The notes beneath the pieces were generated by a model that searched no databases, had not been told where the DNA came from, and was given only the letters and a program-made list of their open reading frames with translations. From DASSUW01 sp963759375 (lineage in GTDB: Bacteria > Actinomycetota > Thermoleophilia > Solirubrobacterales > Solirubrobacteraceae): a stretch of 64,000 nt of DNA. The DNA lies in the NCBI GenBank assembly GCA_963759375.1, contig CAVWYY010000003.1, positions 372,001-436,000 of the forward strand, given 5' to 3'. The translations under genes and the position numbers were made by a program. How positions within the stretch are numbered: position 1 is the stretch's first letter; each line of letters opens with the position of its first letter. This document shows, piece after piece, positions 8,348 to 16,302 of the stretch.

Positions 8348-9166
8348 ATGTCCGCACGCCGGCACAAGCGCGGTGGTCACCACCACGAGGAGGAGCACGA
8401 GAACGAGGAGCGCTGGCTCGTGTCCTTCGCGGACATGATGACGCTGCTCTTCTGCCTCTTCATGGTGCTGTTCGCGATCTCGTCCGTGAACACGTCCAAG
8501 TTCGAGGCCCTGCAGAAGGCGCTCCAGGATGCCTTCTCCGGCAAGATCCTCTCGGGCGGCGAGGCCGTCATGGAGACGGGCAACGACAAGCGGCCCGAGA
8601 AGCCCGGCACCGAGCCGCCGCTGCCGGCGATGACGCCGCTGCAGGCGCTCGCGCAGTCGTCGGTCGACTCCACCGAGAGCAAGGCGGCCAAGAAGGAGGA
8701 GGAGGACTTCAAGGCGCTCAAGGAGCGCATCGACGCCCTCGTCCAGAAGGAGGGGCTGACCGGGAAGGTCGAGACCACCGTCCGCAAGCGCGGCCTCGTG
8801 GTCGAGCTGCTCACCGACAACGTGTTCTTCGATTCGGGCCAGGCCGCGCTCAAGCCGGGCGCCTTCGGCCTGCTCGACAAGCTCGGCGACGTGCTGCGCG
8901 TCGAGCGCACGCACCCGATCGTCGTGGAGGGCCACACCGACTCCCAGCCGATCTCGAACGCCCAGTACCCCAGCAACTGGGAGCTGTCCGGCGCGCGCGC
9001 GTCGGCGGTGGTCCGAACCTTCGTCTCAGACGGCGTGACCGCGGGCCGGATCTCCGGCGCGCTCCACGGCGCCGAAGACCCGACCGCGAGCAACGCGACC
9101 GCCGAGGGGCGCTCGCGCAACCGCCGCGTCGACGTGATCCTCACCCGCATGCATCAGGAGCCCTAG
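8348..9166 (+). CDS. motB: Flagellar motor stator protein MotB
   Basis: MotB anchors the stator to peptidoglycan and supplies the proton-binding Asp. 272 residues: a His/Glu-rich cytoplasmic start, a single membrane segment (about 24-46) with SFADMMTLLF, where Asp29 is the channel Asp, a plug/linker of charged helix, and an OmpA-like peptidoglycan-binding domain (about 150-268) with VVEGHTDSQPIS, NWELSGARASAVV and GRSRNRRVDVIL. The Met-Met-Thr context favours a proton rather than sodium stator, but that is inference. Confidence 0.96.
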   Translation: MSARRHKRGGHHHEEEHENEERWLVSFADMMTLLFCLFMVLFAISSVNTSKFEALQKALQDAFSGKILSGGEAVMETGNDKRPEKPGTEPPLPAMTPLQALAQSSVDSTESKAAKKEEEDFKALKERIDALVQKEGLTGKVETTVRKRGLVVELLTDNVFFDSGQAALKPGAFGLLDKLGDVLRVERTHPIVVEGHTDSQPISNAQYPSNWELSGARASAVVRTFVSDGVTAGRISGALHGAEDPTASNATAEGRSRNRRVDVILTRMHQEP

Positions 9167-9170
9167 TCCC

Positions 9171-9617
9171 ATGAAGAAGAAGCTGATGATCGTCCTCCCC
9201 GTGCTCCTGCTGGTGCTCGGTGGTGCCTACAAGTTCGTCCTGGCCAAGCCCAAGGAGGCCGAGGCCAAGCCGAAGGTCCACGGCACGGTCTACATCCTCG
9301 AGAAGGAGTTCCTCGTGAACCTGGACGACGGCCGCTTCGCCAAGCTGACCGCCGCGCTCGTGCTCGCGCACGACGACACGTCGACGGTTCCGGCGGGCGG
9401 CCACTCGGCGGCCACTCCGCCGGAGGGCTACGGCGCGATGAGCCAGGAGGCGGTCGTGCGGGCGGTCATCACCGACGACCTCACGAACGCCAAGCCGAAC
9501 GAGGTCATCGACCGCGAGGGGCGCGAGCACCTCCAGGAGAAGATCCTCAAGGACCTCAAGAAGAAGACCGACGTGAAGGTCGAAGAGGTCCTGTTCCCCG
9601 ACGTCACGGTTCAGTGA
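9171..9617 (+). CDS. fliL: Flagellar basal body-associated protein FliL
   Basis: FliL sits around the stator and supports torque. 148 residues: a Lys-rich start, one membrane helix (about 5-24), then a FliL domain with YILEKEFLVNLDDGRFAKLTAALVL and AVVRAVITDDLTN, ending EEVLFPDVTVQ. This is the expected SPFH-like FliL fold. A short Thr/Gly insert lies in the middle. Four bases after motB; stop overlaps the following GTG as GTGA. Confidence 0.93.
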   Translation: MKKKLMIVLPVLLLVLGGAYKFVLAKPKEAEAKPKVHGTVYILEKEFLVNLDDGRFAKLTAALVLAHDDTSTVPAGGHSAATPPEGYGAMSQEAVVRAVITDDLTNAKPNEVIDREGREHLQEKILKDLKKKTDVKVEEVLFPDVTVQ

Positions 9618-10015
9618 GCGAAGCCATGAGCGATCCCGTCGATTACGTCCCGTTCGAGACGACCACCACCGCGCCCGCGGACGCGGGTGGCGACTCGCCC
9701 GAGCTCGAGCGCCTCTACGACGTCCCCGTGGAGCTGGCCGTGGAGATCGGCCGGACCCACATGACGATCCGCGAGACGCTGGCCCTCGGGCCCGGCTCCA
9801 TCGTCACGCTCAACAAGCTCGCCGGCGAGCCGGTCGACCTGCTGGTCAACGGCAAGCCGATCGCGCGCGGCGAGGTCGTCGTGATCGACGAGGAGTTCGG
9901 TCTGCGCGTGACCGAGGTGGTCGCAGGCGAGGGCGCGGGCGCCGCGCCCGAGGCTCCCGCCGAGCCGGCCGCAGCACCGGCGCCCGTCGCGCCCGCTTCA
10001 CCCGTCCAGGCTTAG
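9614..10015 (+). CDS. fliN: Flagellar motor switch protein FliN
   Basis: FliN forms the lower C-ring. 133 residues with an acidic variable N-terminus and a SpoA/FliN domain (about 35-105): LYDVPVELAVEIGRTHMTIRETLALGPGSIVTLNKLAGEPVDLLVNG, then ARGEVVVIDEEFGLRVTEVV, all hallmark positions. The C-terminal tail is Ala/Pro-rich. The start is GTG 9614 (coupled to fliL) or ATG 9626. No CheC-like or FliM domain is present, so it is not FliY, and fliM is not between fliL and fliN where it is often found. Confidence 0.95.
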   Translation: MSEAMSDPVDYVPFETTTTAPADAGGDSPELERLYDVPVELAVEIGRTHMTIRETLALGPGSIVTLNKLAGEPVDLLVNGKPIARGEVVVIDEEFGLRVTEVVAGEGAGAAPEAPAEPAAAPAPVAPASPVQA

Positions 10016-10046
10016 CGCCGCCGCGGCGCGGATAATCCGGCCCTCG

Positions 10047-10859
10047 ATGGGCCGAGCCCGCGCCGCGGTCGCCAACTTCTGGCGCAAGGCCTACGAGGAC
10101 AACCTCACGGGCCTTGCCGCCATGGTGGCCTACAACCTGCTGCTGTCGATCTTCCCGGTCGCGCTCGTCGCGCTGTGGATCGCCGGCCGCATCCTGCGCT
10201 CCACCGACGTGCAGGCCTCCGTTCTCCTCGACCTGCAGCGGCTGTTCCCGAGCGCGGCCGAGGGCACGCTCGACGAGGCGATCCACCGTCTGCAGAGCAC
10301 GTCGACGACCGTGGGCATCCTCGCCATCGCCGCCGCGTTCTGGTTCGGCGCCTCGTTCTGGGGTGCGCTCGACACGGCGTTCTGCCAGATCTACCACCGG
10401 ACGTGCCGCAGCTGGGTGCGCCAGAAGCTGTTCGGCTTCGGCATGTTCGCGATCGTGCTGCTGTTCATCGTCGCCAGCGTCAGCGTCCCGGCGCTGCAGA
10501 GCCTGCTCGTGACCACGCAGAGGGACCTGCCGTTCGGGCTCTCCGACATCCGCGGGCTGGTCTACGGCGTGTCGCTGGCCGCCGGCGTCGTCGTGACGTT
10601 CACCGCGCTGTGCGTGACCTACGCGATCGTGCCCGCCGGGCGCATGCCGTGGCGGTGCGTGTGGCCCGGCGCGCTCGGCGCGACGATCGCCATCGGCGTG
10701 CTCGACTACGCCTTCCCGCTGTATCTGCAGAACGTCTCGACGTTCCGCGCGGGCACGTCGCTGGTGTTCATCCTGATCGCGCTCGTCTGGTTCTACGCGC
10801 TGTCGATCATCGTGCTCGCCGGAGCGGTCGTGAACGAACTCCGGTTCGAGCGGCGCTAG
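10047..10859 (+). CDS. YihY/virulence factor BrkB family membrane protein
   Basis: 270 residues with six predicted membrane helices and the BrkB/YihY signature early (LTGLAAMVAYNLLLSIFPVALVAL), then FWFGASFWGALDTAFCQIYH, and the C-terminal PGALGATIAIGVLDYAFPLYLQNVSTF followed by IALVWFYALSIIVLAGAVVN. The family is of unsettled function despite its old RNase BN name. It begins the non-flagellar block inside the flagellar cluster, 31 bases after fliN, so it could be transcribed by read-through. Confidence 0.9.
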   Translation: MGRARAAVANFWRKAYEDNLTGLAAMVAYNLLLSIFPVALVALWIAGRILRSTDVQASVLLDLQRLFPSAAEGTLDEAIHRLQSTSTTVGILAIAAAFWFGASFWGALDTAFCQIYHRTCRSWVRQKLFGFGMFAIVLLFIVASVSVPALQSLLVTTQRDLPFGLSDIRGLVYGVSLAAGVVVTFTALCVTYAIVPAGRMPWRCVWPGALGATIAIGVLDYAFPLYLQNVSTFRAGTSLVFILIALVWFYALSIIVLAGAVVNELRFERR

Positions 10860-10870
10860 TCTGCGCCGCC

Positions 10871-11761
10871 GTGGCGGCGATCGAGACGGTGGGGCTCACG
10901 AAGCGGTACGGATCCGTGACCGCTGTGCACGACTTGTCGTTCTCGGTCCGCGAGGGCGCGGTCACCGGCTTCCTCGGGCCCAACGGCGCCGGGAAGACCA
11001 CGACGCTGCGGATGATCCTCGCGCTGGCGCGGCCGACCGCCGGGCACGCGACCGTGCTCGGGCGCCCGTACACGCAGCTCGAGGAGCCGGCGCGCACGGT
11101 CGGCGCGAACCTGGAGATCGCGGGCGCCCATCCCGGCCGCAAGGGGCGCGACCATCTGCGCGCGCTGGCGGCGATGGCCGGGCTCCCGCGCTCGCGCGTG
11201 GACGAGGTGCTCGCCATCGTCGAGCTCACGGGCGCCGCCAACCGCCGCGCCGGCAAGTACTCGCTCGGCATGCGCCAGCGGCTCGGCCTGGCGGCGACGC
11301 TGCTCGGCGACCCGCAGGTGCTGGTGCTGGACGAGCCCGCCAACGGGCTCGACCCGCAGGGCATCCGCTGGTTGCGGGACTTCCTGCGTGGCATGGCCGC
11401 CGAGGGCCGCACGGTGCTGGTCTCCAGCCACGTGCTCGCCGAGGTCGCCCAGACGGTCGACGACGTCGTGGTCATCCACCGCGGCCGGCTTGTCGAGCAG
11501 GGCCCCGTGTCGCGGCTCACCTCGGGGGGCCACGTCGTCGTGCGCTCCCCGCGCGTGGCCGAGCTGCGCGCCGCGCTCGAGCGCGCCGGCCTGAGCGCGA
11601 CCGGCGAGGGCGAGGAGCTGGTGGTCGACGCCGAGGATCCCGCCAAGGTCGGCGACATCGCGTTCGAGGCCGGCCTGCCGCTGCACGAGCTGACCACGCG
11701 CGCGACCTCGCTCGAGGAGGCGTTCCTGGCCCTGACCAGCGACCCGGAGCCGACGCCATGA
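10871..11761 (+). CDS. ABC transporter ATP-binding protein
   Basis: 296 residues. Walker A GPNGAGKTTT (about 36-45), signature LGMRQRLGLAATLL, Walker B VLVLDEPANGLDP, and an H-loop at VSSHVLAEV. The C-terminal extension (about 220-290) with RSPRVAELRAAL and TSLEEAFLALT is typical of ABC-2 exporters of the CcmA/NatA type. GTG start at 10871 gives the native N-terminus VAAIETVGLTKRYGS; the stop overlaps the permease start as ATGA, so the two form an exporter. Substrate unknown. Confidence 0.93.
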   Translation: MAAIETVGLTKRYGSVTAVHDLSFSVREGAVTGFLGPNGAGKTTTLRMILALARPTAGHATVLGRPYTQLEEPARTVGANLEIAGAHPGRKGRDHLRALAAMAGLPRSRVDEVLAIVELTGAANRRAGKYSLGMRQRLGLAATLLGDPQVLVLDEPANGLDPQGIRWLRDFLRGMAAEGRTVLVSSHVLAEVAQTVDDVVVIHRGRLVEQGPVSRLTSGGHVVVRSPRVAELRAALERAGLSATGEGEELVVDAEDPAKVGDIAFEAGLPLHELTTRATSLEEAFLALTSDPEPTP

Positions 11762-12480
11762 CGCGGCTGGTCTCGGGCGAGCTGATCAAGGTCCGCACCA
11801 CGCGGACGGCGCTGGGCTTCGGCGCAGCGTCGGTGCTGCTCGTGCTGGCGCTCGTGCTGATCAGCTTCCTGGCCGGCGACCCGACGTCGGTCGACGACAA
11901 GCGCGACGCGCTCAACGTCGGCGGCGTGCTGTCGGTCCCCCTGCTGATCTTCGGCATCGTCGGCGCCACCGGCGAGTACCGCCACCGGACGATCGCGCCG
12001 GCCGTGCTGATCGCGCCCGGCCGCGCCCGGCTCACCGTCGCGCGCCTGATCGCCTACATGCTCACCGGACTGCTGTTCGGCGCCCTGATGGTCATCGTCG
12101 CGCTCGTCGTCGGCCTCCCGCTGGCGGGCGGCGAGAGCGGCCCGGAGCTCGCAAGCGGCGACATCCTCACGGTCGCCTTCGGCGGCCTGCTCGTCTCGGT
12201 CCTGACCGTCGCGCTCGGCGTGGGCGTCGGCGTGCTCGTGCGCAACCAGGTGGCCGGCGTCGTCGGCGCCCTCATCTGGCTGTTCATCCTCTCGCCGGTC
12301 CTCGGCCTGATCGACGAGGAGCTGCCGGACTACACGACCTTGCCCGCCGCGGGCGTCGTCGGCGGCTCGCACGAGGCCGGTGGCCTGTCGTACGGCACCT
12401 CCGTGGTCGTCCTGGTCGCCTGGGCCGCCGTGTTCTTCGCCGTGGGGCTGCTCCTCGAGCGCCGCCGCGACGTCGACTGA
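11758..12480 (+). CDS. ABC-2 type transporter permease
   Basis: 240 residues, six membrane helices. It starts LVSGELIKVRTTRTAL, the usual ABC-2 coupling helix, followed by FGIVGATGEYRHRTIAPAVLIAPGRARL, another ABC-2 permease hallmark. Coupled to the ATPase by a 4-bp overlap. Homologues often export peptides, lipids or drugs; nothing here fixes the substrate. The end is 30 bases before the MocR relic. Confidence 0.88.
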   Translation: MTRLVSGELIKVRTTRTALGFGAASVLLVLALVLISFLAGDPTSVDDKRDALNVGGVLSVPLLIFGIVGATGEYRHRTIAPAVLIAPGRARLTVARLIAYMLTGLLFGALMVIVALVVGLPLAGGESGPELASGDILTVAFGGLLVSVLTVALGVGVGVLVRNQVAGVVGALIWLFILSPVLGLIDEELPDYTTLPAAGVVGGSHEAGGLSYGTSVVVLVAWAAVFFAVGLLLERRRDVD

Positions 12481-12509
12481 CCCGGCCGCGGCGTGAGTCG
12501 CGTCGCGGC

Positions 12510-12902
12510 CGGCAGCGGCTCGGCCCCGGCTGGGTGAGCCACATCCTGCAGCAGCTCGCGCACCTCCTGCTCGCCGACGCGCGCACGGCCGAGCGCCTGG
12601 CCGACGCCGAGCAGGTGTACGCCGATCGCCGCCGGGCGCTCGTGTCCGCGCTGTCGGAGCGCGGGATCCCTGCGGCCGGCGACTCCGGGCTGGGCGTCTG
12701 GATCGCGTTCGCCGAGGAGGCCGCCGCGGCCCGCGAGCTGCTCGCCGAAGGCTGGGCCGTGAGCCCGGGCGAGCGATTCCGGTTCCACACCCCGCCAGGC
12801 CTGCGCGTCACCACCGCGGCGCTCGAGCCGGCCGATGCCGTCCGCCTGGCCGAGGCGATCGCGGCTCTCGGGCGTCCGCCGGCGCTCACTTACGCCGCGT
12901 AG
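12510..12902 (+). pseudogene. Relic of a MocR/GntR-type aminotransferase-like regulator (C-terminus only)
   Basis: About 130 codons matching the extreme C-terminus of MocR/PdxR-type regulators (class I aminotransferase fold): RQRLGPGWVSHILQQLAHLL, AEQVYADRRRALVSALSERGI, SGLGVWIAF and PGERFRFHTPPGLRVTTAAL. The helix-turn-helix and the PLP-lysine region are absent, and the frame is entered directly after the ABC permease. A GTG at 12534 could start a 122-residue product, but it would lack the PLP site. I read it as a 5'-truncated leftover, a scar of the insertion that split fliN from fliO. Confidence 0.72.
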
Positions 12903-12910
12903 ATCCACAT

Positions 12911-12937
12911 TCAAGGTGGTCGAACCGCGGCCGATCA
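12911..12937 (+). promoter_or_regulatory. Sigma-28-like promoter ahead of fliO
   Basis: -35 TCAAGG (12911), 15-base spacer after TCAA, -10 GCCGATCA (12930-12937). It drives the fliO-fliPQR-flhBA block after the transporter island. The leader to fliO is about 30 bases. Confidence 0.6.
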
Positions 12938-12973
12938 AGGGGCCGAGTCCTGATCCAGACTCGCCCCTCGGTG

Positions 12974-13537
12974 ATGCAGATTTCCCCTGCCCTCAAGTCG
13001 GCCGGAGCGGCCGTTCTCGGCCTGCTCCTTCTCGCGCCCGCCGCTCTTGCGGCGGACGGTGAGAGCACGCCGCTCGACCTCTCCGGAGACACCAAGGCCA
13101 AGGCCACGGAGACCGCCGGCTCTGCGAGCGGCGGGATCGTGCGCACGATCGTCGGCCTGGCGATCGTCATCGGCGTCATCTACGGGCTGTACTGGATCCT
13201 CAAGCAGGTCAAGTCCTCCCGTGAGGAGAAGGCGTCCGGCGTCGGCCTGAAGACGCTGGCGACGCTGCCGCTCGGCCAGAACCGCGCGATGCACCTGGTG
13301 CGCGCCGGCGACGAGGTCGTCCTCGTCGGGGTCGGCGAGCACGGCGTGACGCCGATCCGCACCTACGGTGAGCACGAGGCCCGCGCGCTCGGGCTGCTCG
13401 CAGAGGATGACCAGCTCCCCGAGGTCATCGAGCTCCCGGCCTCGGAGGTCACCGAGGTCACCGAGGTCCGCCCGACCTTCACCCAGGCGCTGTCCAAGAG
13501 CCTCGACGGCCTGCGCAAGCGGACGGTGATCAAGTGA
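12974..13537 (+). CDS. fliO: Flagellar export apparatus protein FliO
   Basis: FliO is the scaffold that stabilises FliP assembly. 187 residues with an N-terminal signal-like segment (AAVLGLLLLAPAALAAD), a periplasmic Thr/Asp linker, a membrane helix (about 57-77, IVRTIVGLAIVIGVIYGLYWIL) and a cytoplasmic domain starting GLKTLATLPLGQNRAMHLVRAGDEVVLVGV, which is the FliO signature. GTG 12971 directly precedes the ATG. The stop overlaps fliP as GTGA. Confidence 0.9.
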   Translation: MQISPALKSAGAAVLGLLLLAPAALAADGESTPLDLSGDTKAKATETAGSASGGIVRTIVGLAIVIGVIYGLYWILKQVKSSREEKASGVGLKTLATLPLGQNRAMHLVRAGDEVVLVGVGEHGVTPIRTYGEHEARALGLLAEDDQLPEVIELPASEVTEVTEVRPTFTQALSKSLDGLRKRTVIK

Positions 13538-14172
13538 AGACCGACGGCCAGAGCGCCGTCCAGCTGCTGCTGTTGATCGGCGGCCTGAGCCTCGTCCCCG
13601 CGCTGCTCTTCACGGTCACCGGCTTCACCCGGATCCTCATCGTCCTCGGCTTCATCCGCTCCGGCCTGGGCACGCCGACCGCGCCGCCGAACCAGGTGCT
13701 GGTCGGCATCGCGCTGTTCCTGACGCTGTTCGTGATGTTCCCGACCTTCACGAAGATCAAGGACGACGCGATCGTCCCGCTGCAGAAGGGCAAGATCACC
13801 CAGGAAGTCGCCCTCAAGCGCGCCGAGGTGCCGATGCGCGAGTTCATGTTCGACCAGACGCGCACCAAGGACCTCGCGCTGTTCGCCAAGCTCGGCAAGG
13901 TCGAGCACCCCAAGGAGCGGGCGGACATCCCGACCCACGTCCTGATCCCCGCGTTCATCATCTCCGAGCTCAAGACGAGCTTCCAGATCGGGTTCCTGAT
14001 CTTCCTGCCGTTCCTGATCATCGATCTCGTCGTCGGCGCGACATTGATGTCGATGGGCATGGTGATGCTGCCACCCGTCTTCATCTCGTTGCCGTTCAAG
14101 ATCCTGCTGTTCGTCCTGGTCGACGGGTGGAACCTCGTGACCCGGTCGCTGGTGGAGAGCTTCCACATATGA
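13534..14172 (+). CDS. fliP: Flagellar export gate protein FliP
   Basis: FliP forms the core pore of the export gate. 212 residues with motifs TRILIVLGFIRSGLGTPTAPPNQVLVGIALFLTLFVMFP, VPMREFMFDQTR, LIPAFIISELKTSFQIGFLIFLPFLIIDLVV and SMGMVMLPPVFISLPFKILLFVLVDGW, an almost complete FliP signature set. Four membrane helices. GTG start overlapping fliO; stop overlaps fliQ as ATGA. Confidence 0.97.
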   Translation: MKTDGQSAVQLLLLIGGLSLVPALLFTVTGFTRILIVLGFIRSGLGTPTAPPNQVLVGIALFLTLFVMFPTFTKIKDDAIVPLQKGKITQEVALKRAEVPMREFMFDQTRTKDLALFAKLGKVEHPKERADIPTHVLIPAFIISELKTSFQIGFLIFLPFLIIDLVVGATLMSMGMVMLPPVFISLPFKILLFVLVDGWNLVTRSLVESFHI

Positions 14173-14441
14173 GCGAGGACCAGGTCATCAGCATCTGTGT
14201 CTCGACGATGGAGGTCGCGCTCAAGATCGCGATGCCGATCCTCCTCGTCGGGCTGATCGTCGGCCTGCTGGTGTCGATCTTCCAGGCGGCGACGCAGATC
14301 CAGGAGCAGACGCTCTCCTTCATCCCGAAGATCGCCGGTCTCGCCGTGGTTCTCGTCGTCGCCGGGCCGTGGATGCTCGGGCAGCTGCTGACGTGGACCG
14401 AGCAGCTGTACGGCCAGATCCCGAAGCTGGTCGGCGGATGA
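14169..14441 (+). CDS. fliQ: Flagellar export gate protein FliQ
   Basis: 90 residues, two membrane helices. LLVGLIVGLLVSIFQAATQIQEQTLSFIPKIAGL is the FliQ/SpaQ hallmark. It packs around FliP in the export gate. The ATG at 14169 makes the 4-bp overlap with fliP and gives the usual 89-90 residue length; upstream in-frame sequence lies in fliP. Confidence 0.96.
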   Translation: MSEDQVISICVSTMEVALKIAMPILLVGLIVGLLVSIFQAATQIQEQTLSFIPKIAGLAVVLVVAGPWMLGQLLTWTEQLYGQIPKLVGG

Positions 14442-15235
14442 ACCCGGCGGACATCCTCGCGCAGTTCAGCGAGGAGCAGGTCGCAGGGTTCATGCTCGTC
14501 CTCGCGCGGATCTCGCCGCTGTTCATCCTCGCCCCGCTGTTCTCGAGCAAGATGGTCCCCGCCCGCGCGCGCAGCATCGTCGCGGTCGGCCTCGCCATCG
14601 GCATCACCCCGATCGCCACCCACGCGGGCGACGGCCAGCACATCCCGATGGAGATCTGGGCGCTCGGCGGCCTCGTGCTCAAAGAGCTGCTCGTCGGCCT
14701 GGCGTTCTCATTCGCGCTCGCCGCCCTGTTCGCCGCCATGCAGGTGGCCGGCAGCATCCTCGACACGCTCATCGGCTTCTCGTTCGGCGCGCTCGTCGAC
14801 CCGATCACCGGCACCAACGGCGGTGTCCTGAACCAGCTCTACGCGCTGATCGGCGCGATGATCTTCGTGGTCATCAACGGCGACGCCTGGGTCATCCAGG
14901 GGCTCGCGAAGTCCTACGAGGCGATCCCGCTGGCCGACGCGCCCGCGATGGGTACGCTCGTCGAGGGCGCCCAGGTGGCGTTCACCGGCATCTTCGCCGC
15001 CGCCGTCGAGGTCGCCGCCCCGGTGATGCTCGCCGTGCTGCTCAGCGACGTCGCGTTCGGCCTCGTCTCGCGCGTCGTGCCGCAGCTCAACGTCTTCGGC
15101 GTCGGCTTCCCGGCCAAGGTCACGGTCGGCCTCGTGATGGTCGGCGCCACGCTCCCGTTCGTGGCCGGCTGGCTGGGCGACGAGCTGCAGAACTCGGTCG
15201 CCGCCGCCCTGCACACGCTGAAGGTGGCGGGCTAG
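14438..15235 (+). CDS. fliR: Flagellar export gate protein FliR
   Basis: 265 residues, about six membrane helices. It starts with a conserved FMLVLARISPLFILAPLFSSKMVPARARS, then KELLVGLAFSFALAALFAAMQVAGSILDTLIGFSFGALVDP and LNVFGVGFPAKVTVGL. FliR completes the FliPQR helical core. ATG at 14438 overlaps the fliQ stop by 4 bp. Two bases separate it from flhB. Confidence 0.96.
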   Translation: MNPADILAQFSEEQVAGFMLVLARISPLFILAPLFSSKMVPARARSIVAVGLAIGITPIATHAGDGQHIPMEIWALGGLVLKELLVGLAFSFALAALFAAMQVAGSILDTLIGFSFGALVDPITGTNGGVLNQLYALIGAMIFVVINGDAWVIQGLAKSYEAIPLADAPAMGTLVEGAQVAFTGIFAAAVEVAAPVMLAVLLSDVAFGLVSRVVPQLNVFGVGFPAKVTVGLVMVGATLPFVAGWLGDELQNSVAAALHTLKVAG

Positions 15236-15237
15236 CG

Positions 15238-16302
15238 ATGGCCGAGAACAAGACCGAGAAGGCAACACCAAAGAAGAAGGGTGAGGCCCGCAAGAAGGGC
15301 CAGGTCGCGCGTTCGATGGACGCCAACGGCGCGGTCGTCATGCTCGCGTCGGTGCTCGCGCTCTCGGCCTTCGGGCCGAAGATGTACCAGAGCATGGCGG
15401 AGGCGACCGTCGAGATCCTCGAGCTCATCAAGGATCCGAGCGTCGTCGACCGCAAGGGCATCGGCACGCTGTTCGTCGAGGTCGGGGGCCACTGCTTCAC
15501 CGCCGCCGCGCCGCTCGTGCTCGTGTGCGCCCTGGCCGGCGTCGCGGTCAACGTCCTGCAGGTCGGCCTCAAGCCGTCGACCAAGGCGCTGGCGCCCGAC
15601 TTCAAGAAGCTCAACCCGATGACGGGCTTGAAGAACATGGTCAGTCCGAACGCCGCCGTCGAGGGAATCAAGTCAACGCTCAAGGTCGCCGCCGTCGGCG
15701 CGATCGTCGCGATCGCGCTGTTCCCGAAGCTCGACGAGATGGCCGCGCTGGTCGGCATGGAGCCCCACGCGTTCCTGCCGACGCTCTGCACGATGGTCCT
15801 GCAGATCGCCCAGCGCGCCGCGCTCGCCTACCTGGCGATCGCCGCCGCCGACCTCTTCTGGCAGCGCCACCGGTTCGAGAAGAACCTGAAGATGGACAAG
15901 GAGGAGGTCAAGCAGGAGCACAAGCAGACCGAGCTCCCGATGGAGATCAAGATGGCGCAGCGCCGGCGCGCGATGGAGATGGCCCGCGCCCGCATGATGG
16001 ACGCGGTCCCGACCGCCGACGTGGTCGTGACCAACCCCACGCACTTCTCCGTCGCCCTGCGCTACGACTCGGACAAGCCGGCCCCGGTCGTGGTCGCGAA
16101 GGGCACCGATCATCTCGCACTACGGATCCGGCGGGCTGCTGCCGATCACGGGGTCATGGTCGTGCCTGATCCGCCCCTGGCCAGAGCGCTCTACGCGAGC
16201 GTCGACGTCGGGCGCCAGATCCCGGAGGAGATGTTCGCCGCCGTCGCGCAGCTCCTCGCCTACGTCTACAAGGTCGCCGGAGCGCAGAGGGCCGCCGCAT
16301 GA
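15238..16302 (+). CDS. flhB: Flagellar export switch protein FlhB
   Basis: 354 residues: a Lys-rich N-terminus (KTEKATPKKKGEARKKGQVARS), four membrane helices, and a cytoplasmic domain with the autocleavage site NPTH (Asn266-Pro267), followed by FSVALRYD and APVVVAKGTDHLALRIRRAA, all FlhB/YscU hallmarks. FliK contacts the cleaved domain to switch from hook to filament export. The long acidic/basic helix before NPTH (KMDKEEVKQEHKQTELPMEIK) is standard. ATG, stop overlaps flhA as ATGA. Confidence 0.98.
   Translation: MAENKTEKATPKKKGEARKKGQVARSMDANGAVVMLASVLALSAFGPKMYQSMAEATVEILELIKDPSVVDRKGIGTLFVEVGGHCFTAAAPLVLVCALAGVAVNVLQVGLKPSTKALAPDFKKLNPMTGLKNMVSPNAAVEGIKSTLKVAAVGAIVAIALFPKLDEMAALVGMEPHAFLPTLCTMVLQIAQRAALAYLAIAAADLFWQRHRFEKNLKMDKEEVKQEHKQTELPMEIKMAQRRRAMEMARARMMDAVPTADVVVTNPTHFSVALRYDSDKPAPVVVAKGTDHLALRIRRAAADHGVMVVPDPPLARALYASVDVGRQIPEEMFAAVAQLLAYVYKVAGAQRAAA

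Noticed and set aside
12534..12902. Independent small gene of 122 residues after the ABC permease
   Set aside because: Homology runs upstream of its GTG and matches only the tail of MocR-type proteins, so a relic is the better reading.
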